DNA of 64,000 bases from Rhizophagus clarus. Its lineage: Eukaryota > Glomeromycota > Glomeromycetes > Glomerales > Glomeraceae. The notes under the pieces were generated by a model. It worked only from the letters and a program-made list of their open reading frames with translations, was not told the DNA's origin and made no database searches. Position 1 is the stretch's first letter. The number at the start of each line of letters is the position of its first letter. The DNA lies in assembly GCA_015698045.1 (NCBI GenBank), contig BLAL01000302.1, positions 682,001 to 746,000 on the forward strand, read 5' to 3'. Of the stretch, positions 39,142 through 51,189 are shown in pieces. Both the position numbers and the translations under genes were made by a program.

Positions 39142-42025
39142 TTATTCTTGAATCTCTTGATTTTGCTGCTGCTGTTGTTGCTATAAAATTTATGATTTTT
39201 TTAATAATATTTATAATTATTTCTTAATATAGAAAAAGTTACACAAACCTGTTGCCTCCAAGCATGTGCCATTGCCAATAATTTGAAATTAGGTTGTTGG
39301 GTTTGATCGTCAGGAAATATATAATCGAAATATTCTTCCCAAGCAACACCTGTCTGTCCTTCAGTTTCTTCTAGCTTACGTCGTTTCTTAACGACTTTAG
39401 GCATTTTAGCTTCTACGGTGGAAAGTGTTTCCTGAGTGCCATGGTTTGTTTCAAATTCTTTCCACGATTCAAGAAGTAGAACGCGCTATTTGAATAATCA
39501 AGTTATTAAATATCATGAAGAAAGCGATAAAATTTATATCATTTATGAGATCAGGTACCTCCTCTTTCAATTCTTTTTCTTTCATGCTATTATAAGCATT
39601 CTCAAATACTTTACGTGCTCTTTCCAATGCACCTTGCCTGTCCCCTTCATCTGCATTTAGTTCAAATTGCGCAAAACTGATCCAAACTTTAACATGACCG
39701 GTCTTTTCCAATAATCGTTGATATAAAAGACGAGTCTTTTCGAATTCCTCTTCTGTAAATTCAAAATCAATATATGCCTTCCATAATAACTCTGGCATAT
39801 CTAAAGTGGGTTGTTCTACAGCCAATTCAAATATTGCACGGCATCTGTCATAATCACCTAACATTCTTTCTAACTCCGCGAATTTAATCCATGCATAACA
39901 ATTGGATGGGTTATGTTCCAAATATTTAGTATACAGGGTACGACAGCGATCGAATTCTCGTAGCTTTTATCAAAAAATTAACCTATAAATATTTATGGAT
40001 TTAATTACTATTAATTTAATAATATACAACTATTTACCTGCAATTCGATTTCGATATATCCTTTAAAAAGCCTATCTTTTGGACACATCCCTGTTCGAAA
40101 TTAAATTTACAAAATCAATGACAAATATTATATAAATAATATAATGTAATAATATAAAAAAAAATAAATTCCTATTGCCATTCCCAAACTCTTTCTTGCC
40201 GCTTGTAAGTCCAATCTTCGTATTTCAAATTGTGCATATAGTAACCATATCTTTGCAAATGTAAATTTCTTGTGAGGTATTATCTTCAGACATTCTTGAT
40301 AAATTTGACGCGTCCTATCATAATCCTAGTTAACGGATCAAAATGAAAATAATTATTATATCTTATACAATATACGATAAATATTATCTCATTCATAATT
40401 ACTTTGGTCTCAAGCTCTTCGTATAACGCATAATTTATCCATAAATATATATATCGCCTCCAGAATCGTTTCTCCTGTGTCGGAGGTACTTGTGCAATAG
40501 CACGTTCGTAAATTTCACGAACTTTTTCAATATCGCCCGCATTTTCCTCCAATCTCGCGTAATCAAACCATATATCATAATTCTTTGGATTGGCTGCCAA
40601 TTCCTTAAAAAAAGGGGAAAAAAACTATAATATGAGTATAATGTTATTTTCTAACAGTTAAAGTTTGTTTGACCTATACCTCATCATATTGCAACCTTCG
40701 TTTCCCAACTACCACGTCTTCTATTTCATCTTTGTCACCATGTTGTTTTTCAAATTGAGTGTATGCGTTATATAATGATTCAGATTTGGATCTAGACAGC
40801 TTGTCCAAGGCATATTTATAAATAACACGTGCTCTTTCAAACTAAAAATTGTGATAAAAATATGCATAAATAAAATAATAATGATGATGATGATGATGAT
40901 GATGATGATAATAATATGCAACTACGCACCTCTTTCAGCCTAGTTTCAAATTTTGCAAATGCTATAAATATCTTCTGATCCATATGATCTTCGCCTAATA
41001 CTTCAATGGCTTGACTAAAAATCTCTCGACACTTCTCTACGCACAAAGCAATATACTTAGTAAATTATTCTTTAAATTATTACAGGACAGAAAAATCGAG
41101 ATATTCACCCAAGTTATTCTGCTCCTCTTCAAATTTAACCCATTTTAGCCAATTCTTTGGCTCTGGATGTACATTAACGAACCTCTCATAAATCGCTCTT
41201 GCTCTATCAATTTCTCTGTATCTTTTTTCCATTTTTATATAAGCATTCCATGCTGATTCATCTGGTTCCCACTGCATCCAACGTTCAAATATTTGACGTG
41301 CTCCTGCAACATTTCCCAACATTTCTTCCATATAAGTATATTTGTACCTTCGATAATATTAATTAATAATTAATAAGTCAACTTAAAACATTTGATAATC
41401 TCATATTTAATATTAGGGAACTCACCAAAATTGGTCCACTCGTGGTAATAAAGTAACCGCACGATCGAACAAATTTCTAGCATGATTAATATTGCGACTC
41501 TTCATTTCCATTTCAGTATATTTAATAAAAAGCGTAACATTGCGCGAATCCACATCTAATGCCCTTTCGTATATCGAACGCGCTCTACAGAGTGATTGTA
41601 TAAGTTTAAACTTTAAATATTTTAGATAAATAAAAATTCAAGCTTTAAATAAGGAAACCTATTTAATTCTTTTTGACTTTCTTCCCATGCTGCATATTTC
41701 AACCAGCTTCCAATGTTCAATCTATTTCGTCTTATAGCATCTTCAAATTCTTTCCTTTTACGTAAACGATATTCTGACAATTCTTCCAGGTCAGAAATCT
41801 TTTGACGAGGTGCTTTCTTTGCAGATTCTTGTCTTTCTTTCGCTTCACGAAGAATTTGTTCGGCTGTAATTTGAATCGGTGCGGGATTTTTGTTTTTGAT
41901 CTACATAAAATTACAAAATTAAATCAAAAACAAAGCATCTAATAAATTAAATTAAATAGTGTAAAAATTACCTTTGGAGGACCCCGCTGTTGCTTATAAA
42001 GATTTGGTACCTGTGATGGATCCAT
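39142..42025 (-). CDS. CLF1: pre-mRNA splicing factor CLF1/crooked neck (HAT repeats)
   Basis: Twelve minus-strand exons: 42025-41972, 41900-41659, 41584-41426, 41347-41109, 41036-40930, 40841-40680, 40603-40403, 40325-40172, 40090-40038, 39963-39559, 39485-39249 and 39180-39142, 683 aa. The N terminus has [18 protein letters not shown] and the crooked-neck block. Next come about 15 HAT repeats with recurring W..Y...E and R.(I/V)(Y/F)ERA (for example [41 protein letters not shown]). The C terminus ends in a short Gln-rich stretch. CLF1/CRNKL1 is a scaffold of the NineTeen complex that bridges U2 and the tri-snRNP. The intron after 40172 begins with GA, not GT. Confidence 0.94.
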
Positions 42026-42327
42026 TTTGAAGGTCGACGAATTTACAAACGATTTTTGGTTTTTCAGTACAGATCTTTCAACTGATTTGATTATTGCCTT
42101 TTCTATCAGCATGCACGTGGTGATAAGTGTTTTTTTTCGATATATCCAAACGTATTACAAGGAATTGTTGCTGAATTGGCAAAATGATATAATACCCCAA
42201 GCAAAAATTTTTATAACGGAACTGAAATTTATTCAAAAGAAACCTTTGCACCCCTCATCAAGATCGTTTAATTAATAAATATTAAATATACCAAGGTTTT
42301 TTTTTCGCATTCAAGATAAGCACAAAA
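42026..42327. promoter_or_regulatory. shared upstream region of CLF1 and the STK16-like kinase
   Basis: Divergent upstream region of about 300 bases. An 82-codon ORF (42027-42275) inside it overlaps the promoter and matches no family known to me. Confidence 0.4.
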
Positions 42328-43897
42328 ATGTCCTTAGTATTAAACTCAGTGCGGGACACTCTATACGCTGTTACTTCTTGTTGTTTTCCTAATCCAACAC
42401 TTCATATAAATCGCCGAACTTTCAAGGTGATAAAAGAGCTTGGTGAAGGGTGAATATTACTTTAAAGTATTTATGATATTGGTTCTCCTCAGATACAAAA
42501 ATTAATCATTCTTTGACTATTTAGAGGATTTTCTTATGTTCATCTGGTACAGGATACCAGCACTGGTCGATATTTCGCTTTAAAAAAGATTCGTTGTCAA
42601 TTTGGTAGTGATTCTGTGAAAGATGCTATGAAGGAGGTGGATATGTATAGATTATTTTCACATGAGAATATTATCAAAGTTATTGTAAGTTTCTATATTA
42701 AATCGATATTTAAGAAATTGAAATTTTAGGTTAATAAACTTATATGTTAGGATACTTGTGTTGTTCAAGATAAAAATGGTGGTAAAATCGTTTATATATT
42801 TTTACCGTATTATAAGGTCAGTTATTATTTATTACTTTTTGTATTTAGGATTCAACATATATTCATATTTAAAGTTGATGTATAGAGTGGAACCCTTCAA
42901 GACGCCATCAACAATAATTTGACAAATAATAAACATTTTAGTGAGAAAGAAATGTTGAAGATTTTCAGAGGAATTTGTTATGCCGTTAGAGCTCTCCATA
43001 CTTATAGATTTCCTAGTATTCCTTTACGATCGGAAAATGGAATAACGAATTCAAATTTAAATGGAATGGAAAATGGAATGAATAATTCAATATCATTACA
43101 ATCTAATAATCCTCATAATGAGGATGATGTTGTGCCATTTGCGCATAGAGATATTAAACCTGGGTAAATAACATTTATTATCTTTCCTCCAATTTAGTTT
43201 ATTTATTTTTTTTCTAAGCAAATTTGATAAATGTTTTTTCATAGTAATATCTTGCTAACAGATGATTCACAGCCCATATTGATGGATTTTGGATCTTTGG
43301 TTCGAGCACGAATAAAGATCCAAACTCGCAATGAAGCTTTGATGCAACAAGATTTAGCGAGTCAACATTCCACTATGCCATATCGGGCACCAGAATTGTT
43401 TGATGTAAAGACCAATGTTGAACTTAATGAAAAAGTTGATATTTGGGTAAGTTGGTAAAAAAAAGTCGGTATTTACTCTATTTGAATTAACCTCATTTTT
43501 TTTTCAAATAGTCATTGGGATGTACTTTATATGCCATGGCCTACGGATCATCACCATTTGATAACAATATTAATGAGCAAGGTGGAACGATTGCTTTAGC
43601 TGTCCTCAACGCAAAATTCCGTTTCCCTGAACAAGACAAGTAATTAACAAACAATTTTTTTGTATCATGATTAACCAAGATTCAATGTACTTAAACTAAA
43701 TTTAATTATAGGTATTCTCCGGAATTTAAGGATTTGATCAGTTTTATGTTAGAAGTAGACCCTAAAAATCGGCCAGATATTCATCAAGTATGTCTTTATT
43801 TTTTTCTTTGTCAATTATCTTAATCATTGTTTAACGTAAATTCCTTATATAGGTTATTGCTAAAGTTGACACACAATTAGAACAATTAGACTCTTGA
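42328..43897 (+). CDS. STK16/ENV7-type NAK-family kinase
   Basis: Exons 42328-42449, 42525-42684, 42751-42816, 42886-43163, 43245-43446, 43512-43639, 43712-43787 and 43853-43897, 358 aa. The kinase motifs are ELGEGGFSYVHLVQD, FALKKIRC (Lys), HRDIKPGNILL, MDFGSL and MPYRAPELFDV, then VDIWSLGCTLYAMAYG and DPKNRP. The start has a Cys pair (SCCFPNP, Cys18-19). Lipid modification of N-terminal cysteines anchors yeast Env7 and human STK16 to vacuole or Golgi membranes, so the same is inferred here. An Asn/Ser-rich insert of about 40 residues sits before HRD, in the usual variable place. DFG is intact, so the kinase should be active. Confidence 0.92.
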
Positions 43898-44601
43898 AGG
43901 ATTGCTTGGTTAATGAATTCTGATATTATGTAGAAATTATTTTTGTTTTTTTTTATAATTTTCCTTTCGTATTCTTCTATTCAAAATTACCTAATGTGTA
44001 TTCATTTTCCTTATGTATTGGTATGTTTACTATAAATGCTACATGATATATTTAAAATGATCTGTTATATTTGTTCTAAATTAACTTAAAATTGAACTAA
44101 TTAATTATTGTATCTGTACTTTGATTTATTTATTTAGTCCAATAGAAATAAAGATAAATCTTATAAAATTATATTATTACATATGAAATGTTCTGCAACT
44201 TAATAGAATATAAGTACATAAATTTCATCTTAAAATTTTAGTTTAAAAAAAAAAACTATTAGTTAATAATTGAATAAGATTGGCACTTTTATAAATATAT
44301 AACAAAATTATTTTTATCTTTTAAATTATAAGTAATTTGTAAATAATTTATTTACAATTTTGTTACAAATTCAATTCTCATTTATTTTTAAAAATACTTG
44401 AGCTATTTTGATAATAATTTTTTTTTCTTTTTAAATAAATATATAAATTATATAACAACAATCATTAATTTACTAATTACAAATCAAAAATCAAAATTAT
44501 TTAGATAATTATACTTTTAAAATGATTGTAATATTAAAAAGAGTGAATTTATTTATCACACCCTGTGTTATAATGCATTCTTCCTTTTTGTAAATTATTT
44601 A
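43898..44601. other. start of the gene-free, repeat-rich tract
   Basis: 3' flank of the kinase gene followed by very AT-rich sequence. No ORF or repeat end is recognised before the element at 44602. Confidence 0.45.
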
Positions 44602-45369
44602 TAGTGTGTAACGAAAAAAGTTGCCATCCTGAAAATAATTTTTTTTTGTATAATAAACATTAAAATGCTTTTATTTTTTGCACCCCACATATTTTATTTA
44701 GCTTATTACTATTCTATTAAAGTCATTCACATACAAAAAAGGGTCGTCTATTTGCATTTTCTCTCAACAATACCTTATAAATATATGTTATACAAAATTA
44801 AAGTCTGATCTCGAATTGTTTATCATTATTTCTCAATATTAGTCTGATGACACTTATTTAACAAAAAAAAATATATCAGGGGTAAGTATTTCTCTTCATA
44901 TTATTGGGCGTAATTTCAAAAGTTCAAATAAATAAATATTTTTAAGCATAATTAAAATAATTACCTGTTTAAATAAGAATTTTGCTATAATACGCAGGAT
45001 AATAATCTGTAGTTTATTAAAAGAAAAAACACTTTTATCATATAACAAATGACCATTTTTATGTAAGAATATTGCAGGAATGGCATTTTTTTACTATAAA
45101 ATTCATTTACAGTAAAGATTAATATCTGTATTATTAACTGAAGGTTGAGGCTATTTTATAGAAAAATATATAAAGATTTTGCATATAATAAAAAATGTAA
45201 AATGAATTTATTTTAAAAAAAATATTTGTAGAACAACTATTTTAAAGAGTTTGTATTTGATAATATATATCTATCAAGCTCTCTAATAAAAATAATTTTA
45301 TTCAATTATCTTGTGTAGTCATTAAAAAATACTACTTTTTATCGTGGCAACTTTTTTCATTACACACTG
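44602..45369. mobile_element. Tc1/mariner-like non-autonomous element (MITE), about 770 bp
   Basis: Terminal inverted repeats pair TAGTGTGTAACGAAAAAAG at the left end with the reverse of CTTTTTTCATTACACACTG at the right, continuing into GTTGCCA. The ends are flanked by TA on both sides (44600-44601 and 45370-45371), the target duplication of Tc1/mariner elements. The ends begin (C/T)AGTG, also typical. The interior is AT-rich without a transposase ORF. Two differences within the first 26 bases of the repeats suggest an element that is not brand new. Confidence 0.7.
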
Positions 45370-45730
45370 TATATCAATCATTAATTTATACATTCCTCTC
45401 TCTTAAAATAATAAATGATAAATATAAAAATATATATAAATTTATAATATAGGATGTGGTAAATACATTATTTCTATTAAAAAAAATTTATAATTATTTA
45501 TGATTAATAAATCTTACCTCTTTTTTTAATATTAATAAATACATACTTTATTATATTCTTTATAAAAAAAAACAATTATAATAGCATATACATTAGAAAA
45601 GTCAAAACTCTTTCATCTACCAATTTTTAGTGATTCTTAGCAAATCAAAGAACTAAAATTCTATATAAAAAAAATATGTAAAGAAATTATATAATAATTA
45701 AATAAAATTTATATCAATAATTCTCAAATA

Positions 45731-45854
45731 ATATTGATGGATGATTAGACCGGTCTTATGACTGAAAGTACTTATGCCTAGTTAGAAGTGATTATATTTG
45801 TAATCCTCTCTTTACTTAATAAATGATTATACGGTTTCAATACCAAAAAAAAAA
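45731..45854 (+). mobile_element. short retroposed copy (SINE-like) with poly-A tail
   Basis: A 124-base insert ends in a run of 12 A and is flanked by a perfect 12-base direct repeat AATTCTCAAATA (45719-45730 and 45855-45866). A poly-A tail plus such a repeat is the signature of LINE-type target-primed reverse transcription. The body is not recognised. It holds GGTTTCAATACC near its 3' end, which resembles a tRNA B box with one extra base, but no convincing A box. It could be a SINE or a retroposed small RNA. Confidence 0.65.
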
Positions 45855-46090
45855 AATTCTCAAATAGTAAGAAATACTGAAACAAAATTAATGATTATAA
45901 TTATGCTCTTTTTAATTATATTATTTGCATATATTTGATTCTAAAAATTAAATTTGATTTAACATTCCAGTTAATTATTTAGATAAAAAAATACAATTAT
46001 AAAAACTTATTATAAATTACTGAATAAAAATTAAAAAAAAATCTTGAATATTTTATTTAATTTACAAATAATATATAATCAAACTCTTAT

Positions 46091-46997
46091 ATATAACTCT
46101 ACCTACTGATCGTTACACCCATTTTTCAGAAAAAATTTTTTTAAAAATAATTTTGAAAAACAGTTAAAACAACAGTAAACAAAGTATGGAAAACAATTTT
46201 TTTGTTTACATACTTATCTAGCTACTCGACAGAAACAATTTTTAAAAACAAGAATGGTAAAAAACAGATGAAAACTGAGAACTCTTTGCTTACGGATGTC
46301 ACAAAAGAGGTGCTGATGATGGGTTTAAAGACCAAAATATCCACAGAAGTTCTTACTGTTTAATAAGTGTATAGAAAACAAGCTGAGAGAGTCATCCAAG
46401 TAACAAGAAATAAATTCTAGTTATAGCACTTACTAGGACTTTTTGACGTAAAGTAAATTTTAGAATATTATCAAAGCTTTTAATTTTTTTCTACTGGATT
46501 TATTAATAGCGTAGTCCTTCTTTTATGTAATATAGTGCAGTTGCAGTTATGTTTTGCACTGCCTATTTTTAAGCTGTTTTATTTTAGAAATATAGAATGT
46601 TCTTTCTTTTAGTTTACTCTAAAGGTTTCGTTTGTATTTTCTTTTTGTTTATTTTTTTTTATTACACAAATTTTTTATTGGTTAATTTTGAAAGGATGGG
46701 GTTTATGTGAGGGTACTTCCAGGCAGACTGAGGGGCATAGTATGCATTATTCCCTCTTCAATAGGACTGCACTATGGTGAATTAGTATGTACAGTATGGC
46801 TGCATATTTTAACAAAGGATCGTAGTGTCTTATGAGGGAAACATCACTGTATCTTAAGTACTTTGCCGAGGGATAGCATATTGATAATTTTTTAGTCGTT
46901 AGCTGTCTTATCATAGAGGTTAATAGTGTGGCAATACGAGTTCTGAAACCATTGTATTCATTTCTAACAAAAGAATAAAAAAAAAAAAAAAAAAAAA
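46091..46997 (+). mobile_element. poly-A retroposed copy, about 0.9 kb, probably the 3' end of a LINE
   Basis: The block ends in a run of about 22 A (from about 46978) and is flanked by a perfect 14-base direct repeat AATCAAACTCTTAT (46077-46090 and 46998-47011). It is visibly richer in G+C than its surroundings. It has no long ORF, which fits a 5'-truncated LINE consisting of the 3' UTR, or a retroposed cellular transcript. The perfect duplication and long A tail suggest a fairly recent insertion. Confidence 0.7.
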
Positions 46998-47011
46998 AAT
47001 CAAACTCTTAT

Positions 47012-48219
47012 TTACCAATATTATTATTTTGAAAAAAAAATTAGTATATCAAATTATTAATATATATAACTATTAATAAAGCTTTTCTTAAATAAATAAA
47101 ATCTTAGAATTTATTCAAATTATTCTATTATTTGGATTATTTATTATTCTATTTTAACTGGATATTCAGATTTAAAATTTTTAAAATAAACAATTCTATA
47201 AATAATCTGAATTATTCTAAATTAAAAATATAATTTATATATAATTGTATAGTAAGTTAAACTTTAGCTATACTAATAATCTATAATATTCGAATTTACA
47301 AATAAACAAATAAAACCTTAAATAATATTTATTAAATAAAAATAAAAAAAGAATATTATAGTAAATAAAGTATTATCTTTAAAAAAAAAAGTTCAAATTC
47401 TAAACCTGATATTTTGAACTAAAAAAAAAAATAAAAATTAGTTAATACTCATTAAAATAATAAAAAAAAAATAATTTAAAACTTACTTTCAAATTTAAAA
47501 TCCATTTACTATCTGAATTTTAAAAAAATAAAAAGTCAGAAATTAATAAAAATATATATATTTTTTTTTTAATTCAAAGATCATGTCATGTTTATTGTAA
47601 AATATTTAACTAAACATATTATATACAAAATACAAAACCCAACCAACATCGCTAGATGTGACCCATGAATGAGCTTCTGACAAACCCTAATAACAAAAAA
47701 AAAAATTAACATAAAACTTATTTTAAATAAAACTATTCCTAAATAAACCCTAAACTTATATATAAACAAAACTATCACCATATTAATTATCCTAAATTAA
47801 CTATCAATAAACTATCCATATCCCTTAACAAATTACTATTATAATATCCTGATAATGGTTTATAAGTCTAACTGAAGCAACTACCAGAGTGTATCAGCGC
47901 ACACATCAGTACAAAGATAAGTTATAAGACTTTCATGAATTGTTGTTTGTGCATTATAAGAGGAGGTTTCAATAGAGATTCTACAAAAGAATTATTAAGA
48001 ACAATAAAATCAATAACATTATGATTGACTGGTTATGTTGTGGTAGATTGGAGTGATAACTTACCAGCAGTAAAGAAGTTTTGTCCTTTCTTGTTATGCT
48101 GTTCGATTTTTTCTAGGTAATAGTATGATCATAGCGTTGTTACTATAAAACAGATTTGAACAGCCAGACCAGTTTAATTAGGAGTTTAGCACAAAAGGAT
48201 ATTGCATAGCGCTTAAGAG
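47012..48219. other. AT-rich tract with unclassified repeat-like blocks
   Basis: At 47570-47700 a more G+C-rich block, read on the minus strand, ends in AATAAACATGACATGATC plus an A run, like a truncated retroposon 3' end. At 47850-48219 another richer block continues past the MITE at 48220 up to an A run near 48510. No coding sequence is recognised in either. Confidence 0.35.
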
Positions 48220-48386
48220 CAGTGACATATATTAGCTAATATTTTTTTACTATAGGCGCTTACCCCCCCACCCTCAGGTAAGATATTTTGGTCACGTGCA
48301 ACCAATCATAATTTTTAAAAATTGTGTAACCTAAGATTTTCGTTTACCCCCCCACCCCCTAAAATATTAGCTAATATATGTCACTG
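48220..48386. mobile_element. MITE with 26-base terminal inverted repeats
   Basis: The left end CAGTGACATATATTAGCTAA (and on into TATTTT) is repeated in exact inverse at 48361-48386. The 167-base element has an inner pair of C-rich tracts (TTACCCCCCCACCC-like) near each end. The flanks do not show a TA or a convincing longer target duplication. It lies inside the richer block that runs from about 47850 to 48510 and so interrupts an older repeat. Confidence 0.6.
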
Positions 48387-48837
48387 TCCTAACCATTTGA
48401 ACCAATTTTGAATCTGATGAAAGGTGACTGTGTTTATTTTACCAGAAGCAGCACAAATGAGTAGATCCATAAAAGTGCTGGAATTCTAATAAAAATATAA
48501 AGTAAAAAAAAAAAATAATAATAATAAACAAAAAAATAAACTTACAAATTCTTAAAATTATCATTAAAACCTAAACAAATTTTAAAGAAACTACCTAAAA
48601 AAATTTTGTTATGTAACAATATTTTAAATTAAAGAATTTTTTAAAACCATCTTATTATTTAAATTATTTTAGATTAATTATCTGAATTATCTATATTTCT
48701 ATTTAACCTGGATATTCAAATCTTAAAATCTTCAAATAAGTTATTTTAAATTATTTATAAAATAATTCAGTAAAAACCTCTAATTATTAAATAATAGATT
48801 ATAATATTAATTAAAAATCTAATTTTAGTTTGTATTA

Positions 48838-48965
48838 AAGATGTTAGCCATAATTCAAAAAAGTACTGTAATACAAAATTTTTATATACTATAATTAATT
48901 AAGACTATAAAAATCTTATAACCTTAATTCAAAATTTTTTAAAAAATAATTAAGGCTAACATCTT
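48838..48965. mobile_element. MITE with 12-base target duplication
   Basis: The ends AAGATGTTAGCC and GGCTAACATCTT are perfect inverted repeats. They are bordered by a perfect direct repeat TAGTTTGTATTA (48826-48837 and 48966-48977). Duplications of 9-12 bases suit Mutator-like elements. The 128-base interior is AT-rich and partly self-complementary, with no coding capacity. Confidence 0.65.
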
Positions 48966-48977
48966 TAGTTTGTATTA

Positions 48978-49883
48978 TACCAAACAAAATTCAGTATAAA
49001 CTACTAATTTAATATTAAACTTATATTTAATATAAAAATTGTAATTTATTTTTTAAAAATTAAATCAAATGAATTTTTATATATATTATTATAAAGAAAT
49101 AATTAGTATATATTATAATATTATAAAATAATATAAAAAATTGATATACCAAAATTTTATTATAATTTTTATTTTTATTTTTATTAAAATAAAAGTCTTT
49201 ATAATAATAATCAAAAAGAAAAATTAGATAGAAACAATACATTCTATAACAAATATGAGCAGTAAAATTCAGTCAAACTAATATTAGAACAAAAGATCTA
49301 GACTAAAAAGAAATCACAAATTTCTGAGTTATGAATATTGTAAAATACTTCTGATTTGACCCTGCAGGATACTAAGTATCACCTTTTTCTAGGTATCAAT
49401 AACTAACTACTAAACCCTCAACAAAGTAAAAATAACAAAGTAAGTTGTGTGATTAACTCACATTAGATATATCAGTCACCAGAAATGTCACATGCAGATC
49501 ATTTTCATATTAAAATTATCTTGCATAACATCAATCGCATTATTCATTTAGTAGTTAACATTAAATTTTTTAATGTACTACACTTATACAAATTAAGAAA
49601 TTGATAGATTATCATGTGTTCTATCAATTTCTATTCTTACTTTCTGATCTTGAATAATAAAATTTTTTTTTATAATGTACGAAAAACTCTCCTTAAAAAC
49701 ACACTTTTTTCAAGATTGAAGTTGAGAAATAAAAAAATATGCAGTTTTAAAAGTAAAAATATATGTAATTTTACGAGTAGAAAATGTTTTTCTAAGCTTG
49801 TAATAGCGGTTATTCAGGTAGGTTTTGTATAAAACATGAAAAACTAATAAAAACACATTATTTTTAAATATACATAAATTTTT
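48978..49883. other. AT-rich tract, no gene recognised
   Basis: A somewhat richer block lies at 49255-49530. ORFs here are short, Lys/Asn/Phe/Tyr-rich and without family marks. The last part (49740-49850) may be a further diverged unit of the next tandem array. Confidence 0.35.
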
Positions 49884-50560
49884 AGAACGAAATTTCATCA
49901 CCTTGATCAAAGTAAAGTACCTTTTATTGCTTAAGTAAAGTTGTTTAGCAAAATCCAAAATACTTGGATCTTAAATTTTATAAATATAGGTATAATATTT
50001 GAAAAAAAACTCGCGTTTTTATAATGGAACTGACAACTAAATCTATTTTACATATTTAAAGCGTAATTTTGATATATTGACAAAATGAAATTGCTTACTG
50101 CGGCTTAAGTTATGTTGTTCAGAAGTGTCAAATATATTTATATTATAAATTTTTTAAGTATATAATAAACATTCATAGAGTAATATATATTTTACAAAAC
50201 TGCACTAATTTTCAATTTCTAAATTTTTTTACATCTGTTTAGTGACTTCAGAGCGTAATTTCAATACTTTGATCAAAGTAAACTACATTTTGTTGCTTAA
50301 GTAGAGTTGTTTAGGCAGGTTAGATCTATTCGTATCTTAAATTTTATAATACTATGATTAATATATATGAAGAAATTAACGTTTATATTTTCTCACTCAT
50401 TTAGAAATTTTAGAGCATAATTTCAACACTTTAGTCAAAGTAAATTGCCTTTTATTGCTTAAGTAATATTGTTCAGGAAGGTCTAAATTACTTGTATATT
50501 AAATTTTATAATGCGATGATTAATACATATGGGGGAATTAACATTTTTTGTAACGGTATT
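49884..50560. repeat. diverged tandem array, units about 160-190 bases
   Basis: Four units share a core resembling GCGTAATTTCAATACTTTG, then ATCAAAGTAAA and TTGCTTAAGTAGAGTTGTT. They begin near 49884, 50060, 50251 and 50412. A further degenerate unit may precede them. Units differ at many positions, so the array is old. Confidence 0.55.
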
Positions 50561-51189
50561 AATTTCCGATCTTTAATTTTTTATTATTTTAATAAAGAAA
50601 ATAGACTATTTTTAAATAAAGATTCAAGTTGAATAATAAAGATTAAATGGGAATTTTTTTTTATAAAATCGTAAAGGCACTTAATAAGTTTATATTTTTG
50701 CTTTTAAATTAAAGTACTATATTATATAAATGTAATGCTATATTTGATCTGTATTTTTTCAATTTTAACTTAATTTAGGCCAAAATTACGAGGTTAGCCA
50801 GAATTAGCAAAATTTTGGCCAGAATTATGAATTATTGATCAGCAAATTTAACCAGACTTAATTAATTTTGGCCAACTTTAATTATATACATGCGCTATGC
50901 ATTTAAAGAGGATACTGTGCCACAAATTTTTTTTTGCTAACCTTAATAAAAAAAATTTGCCTTCTTTTTTTATGACATTTCCAGTAACTGATATCATATT
51001 TTTTCAAAATTAAGCATCCTTTTTTGCAAGGATTTTAAGCAAAAAGTTTGAGGGGATGTTTAATTTTAGAAGTATTTTTTATTAATATTTCATATATGAT
51101 TTTTTTTAACAAAACTTGAAAAGTTTAGGGTAGTGCTTAATTTTAAGGGGTGACTAATATTGGAAAAATATGGTATAATAATCAAAACT
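50561..51189. other. AT-rich tract with GGCCAGAATTA motifs and AATTAAGC repeats
   Basis: At 50775-50875 several GGCCA(A/G)AATTA-like motifs occur in both orientations, as at 25063-25140. At 51010-51160 short inverted pieces (AATTAAGCATCC and GGATGTTTAATT) resemble the ends of a small DNA element, but no target duplication was found. Confidence 0.35.

Noticed and set aside
42027-42275. 82-codon ORF upstream of the STK16-like gene
   Set aside because: It lies in the divergent promoter, has no family marks and overlaps the CLF1 5' leader on the other strand.
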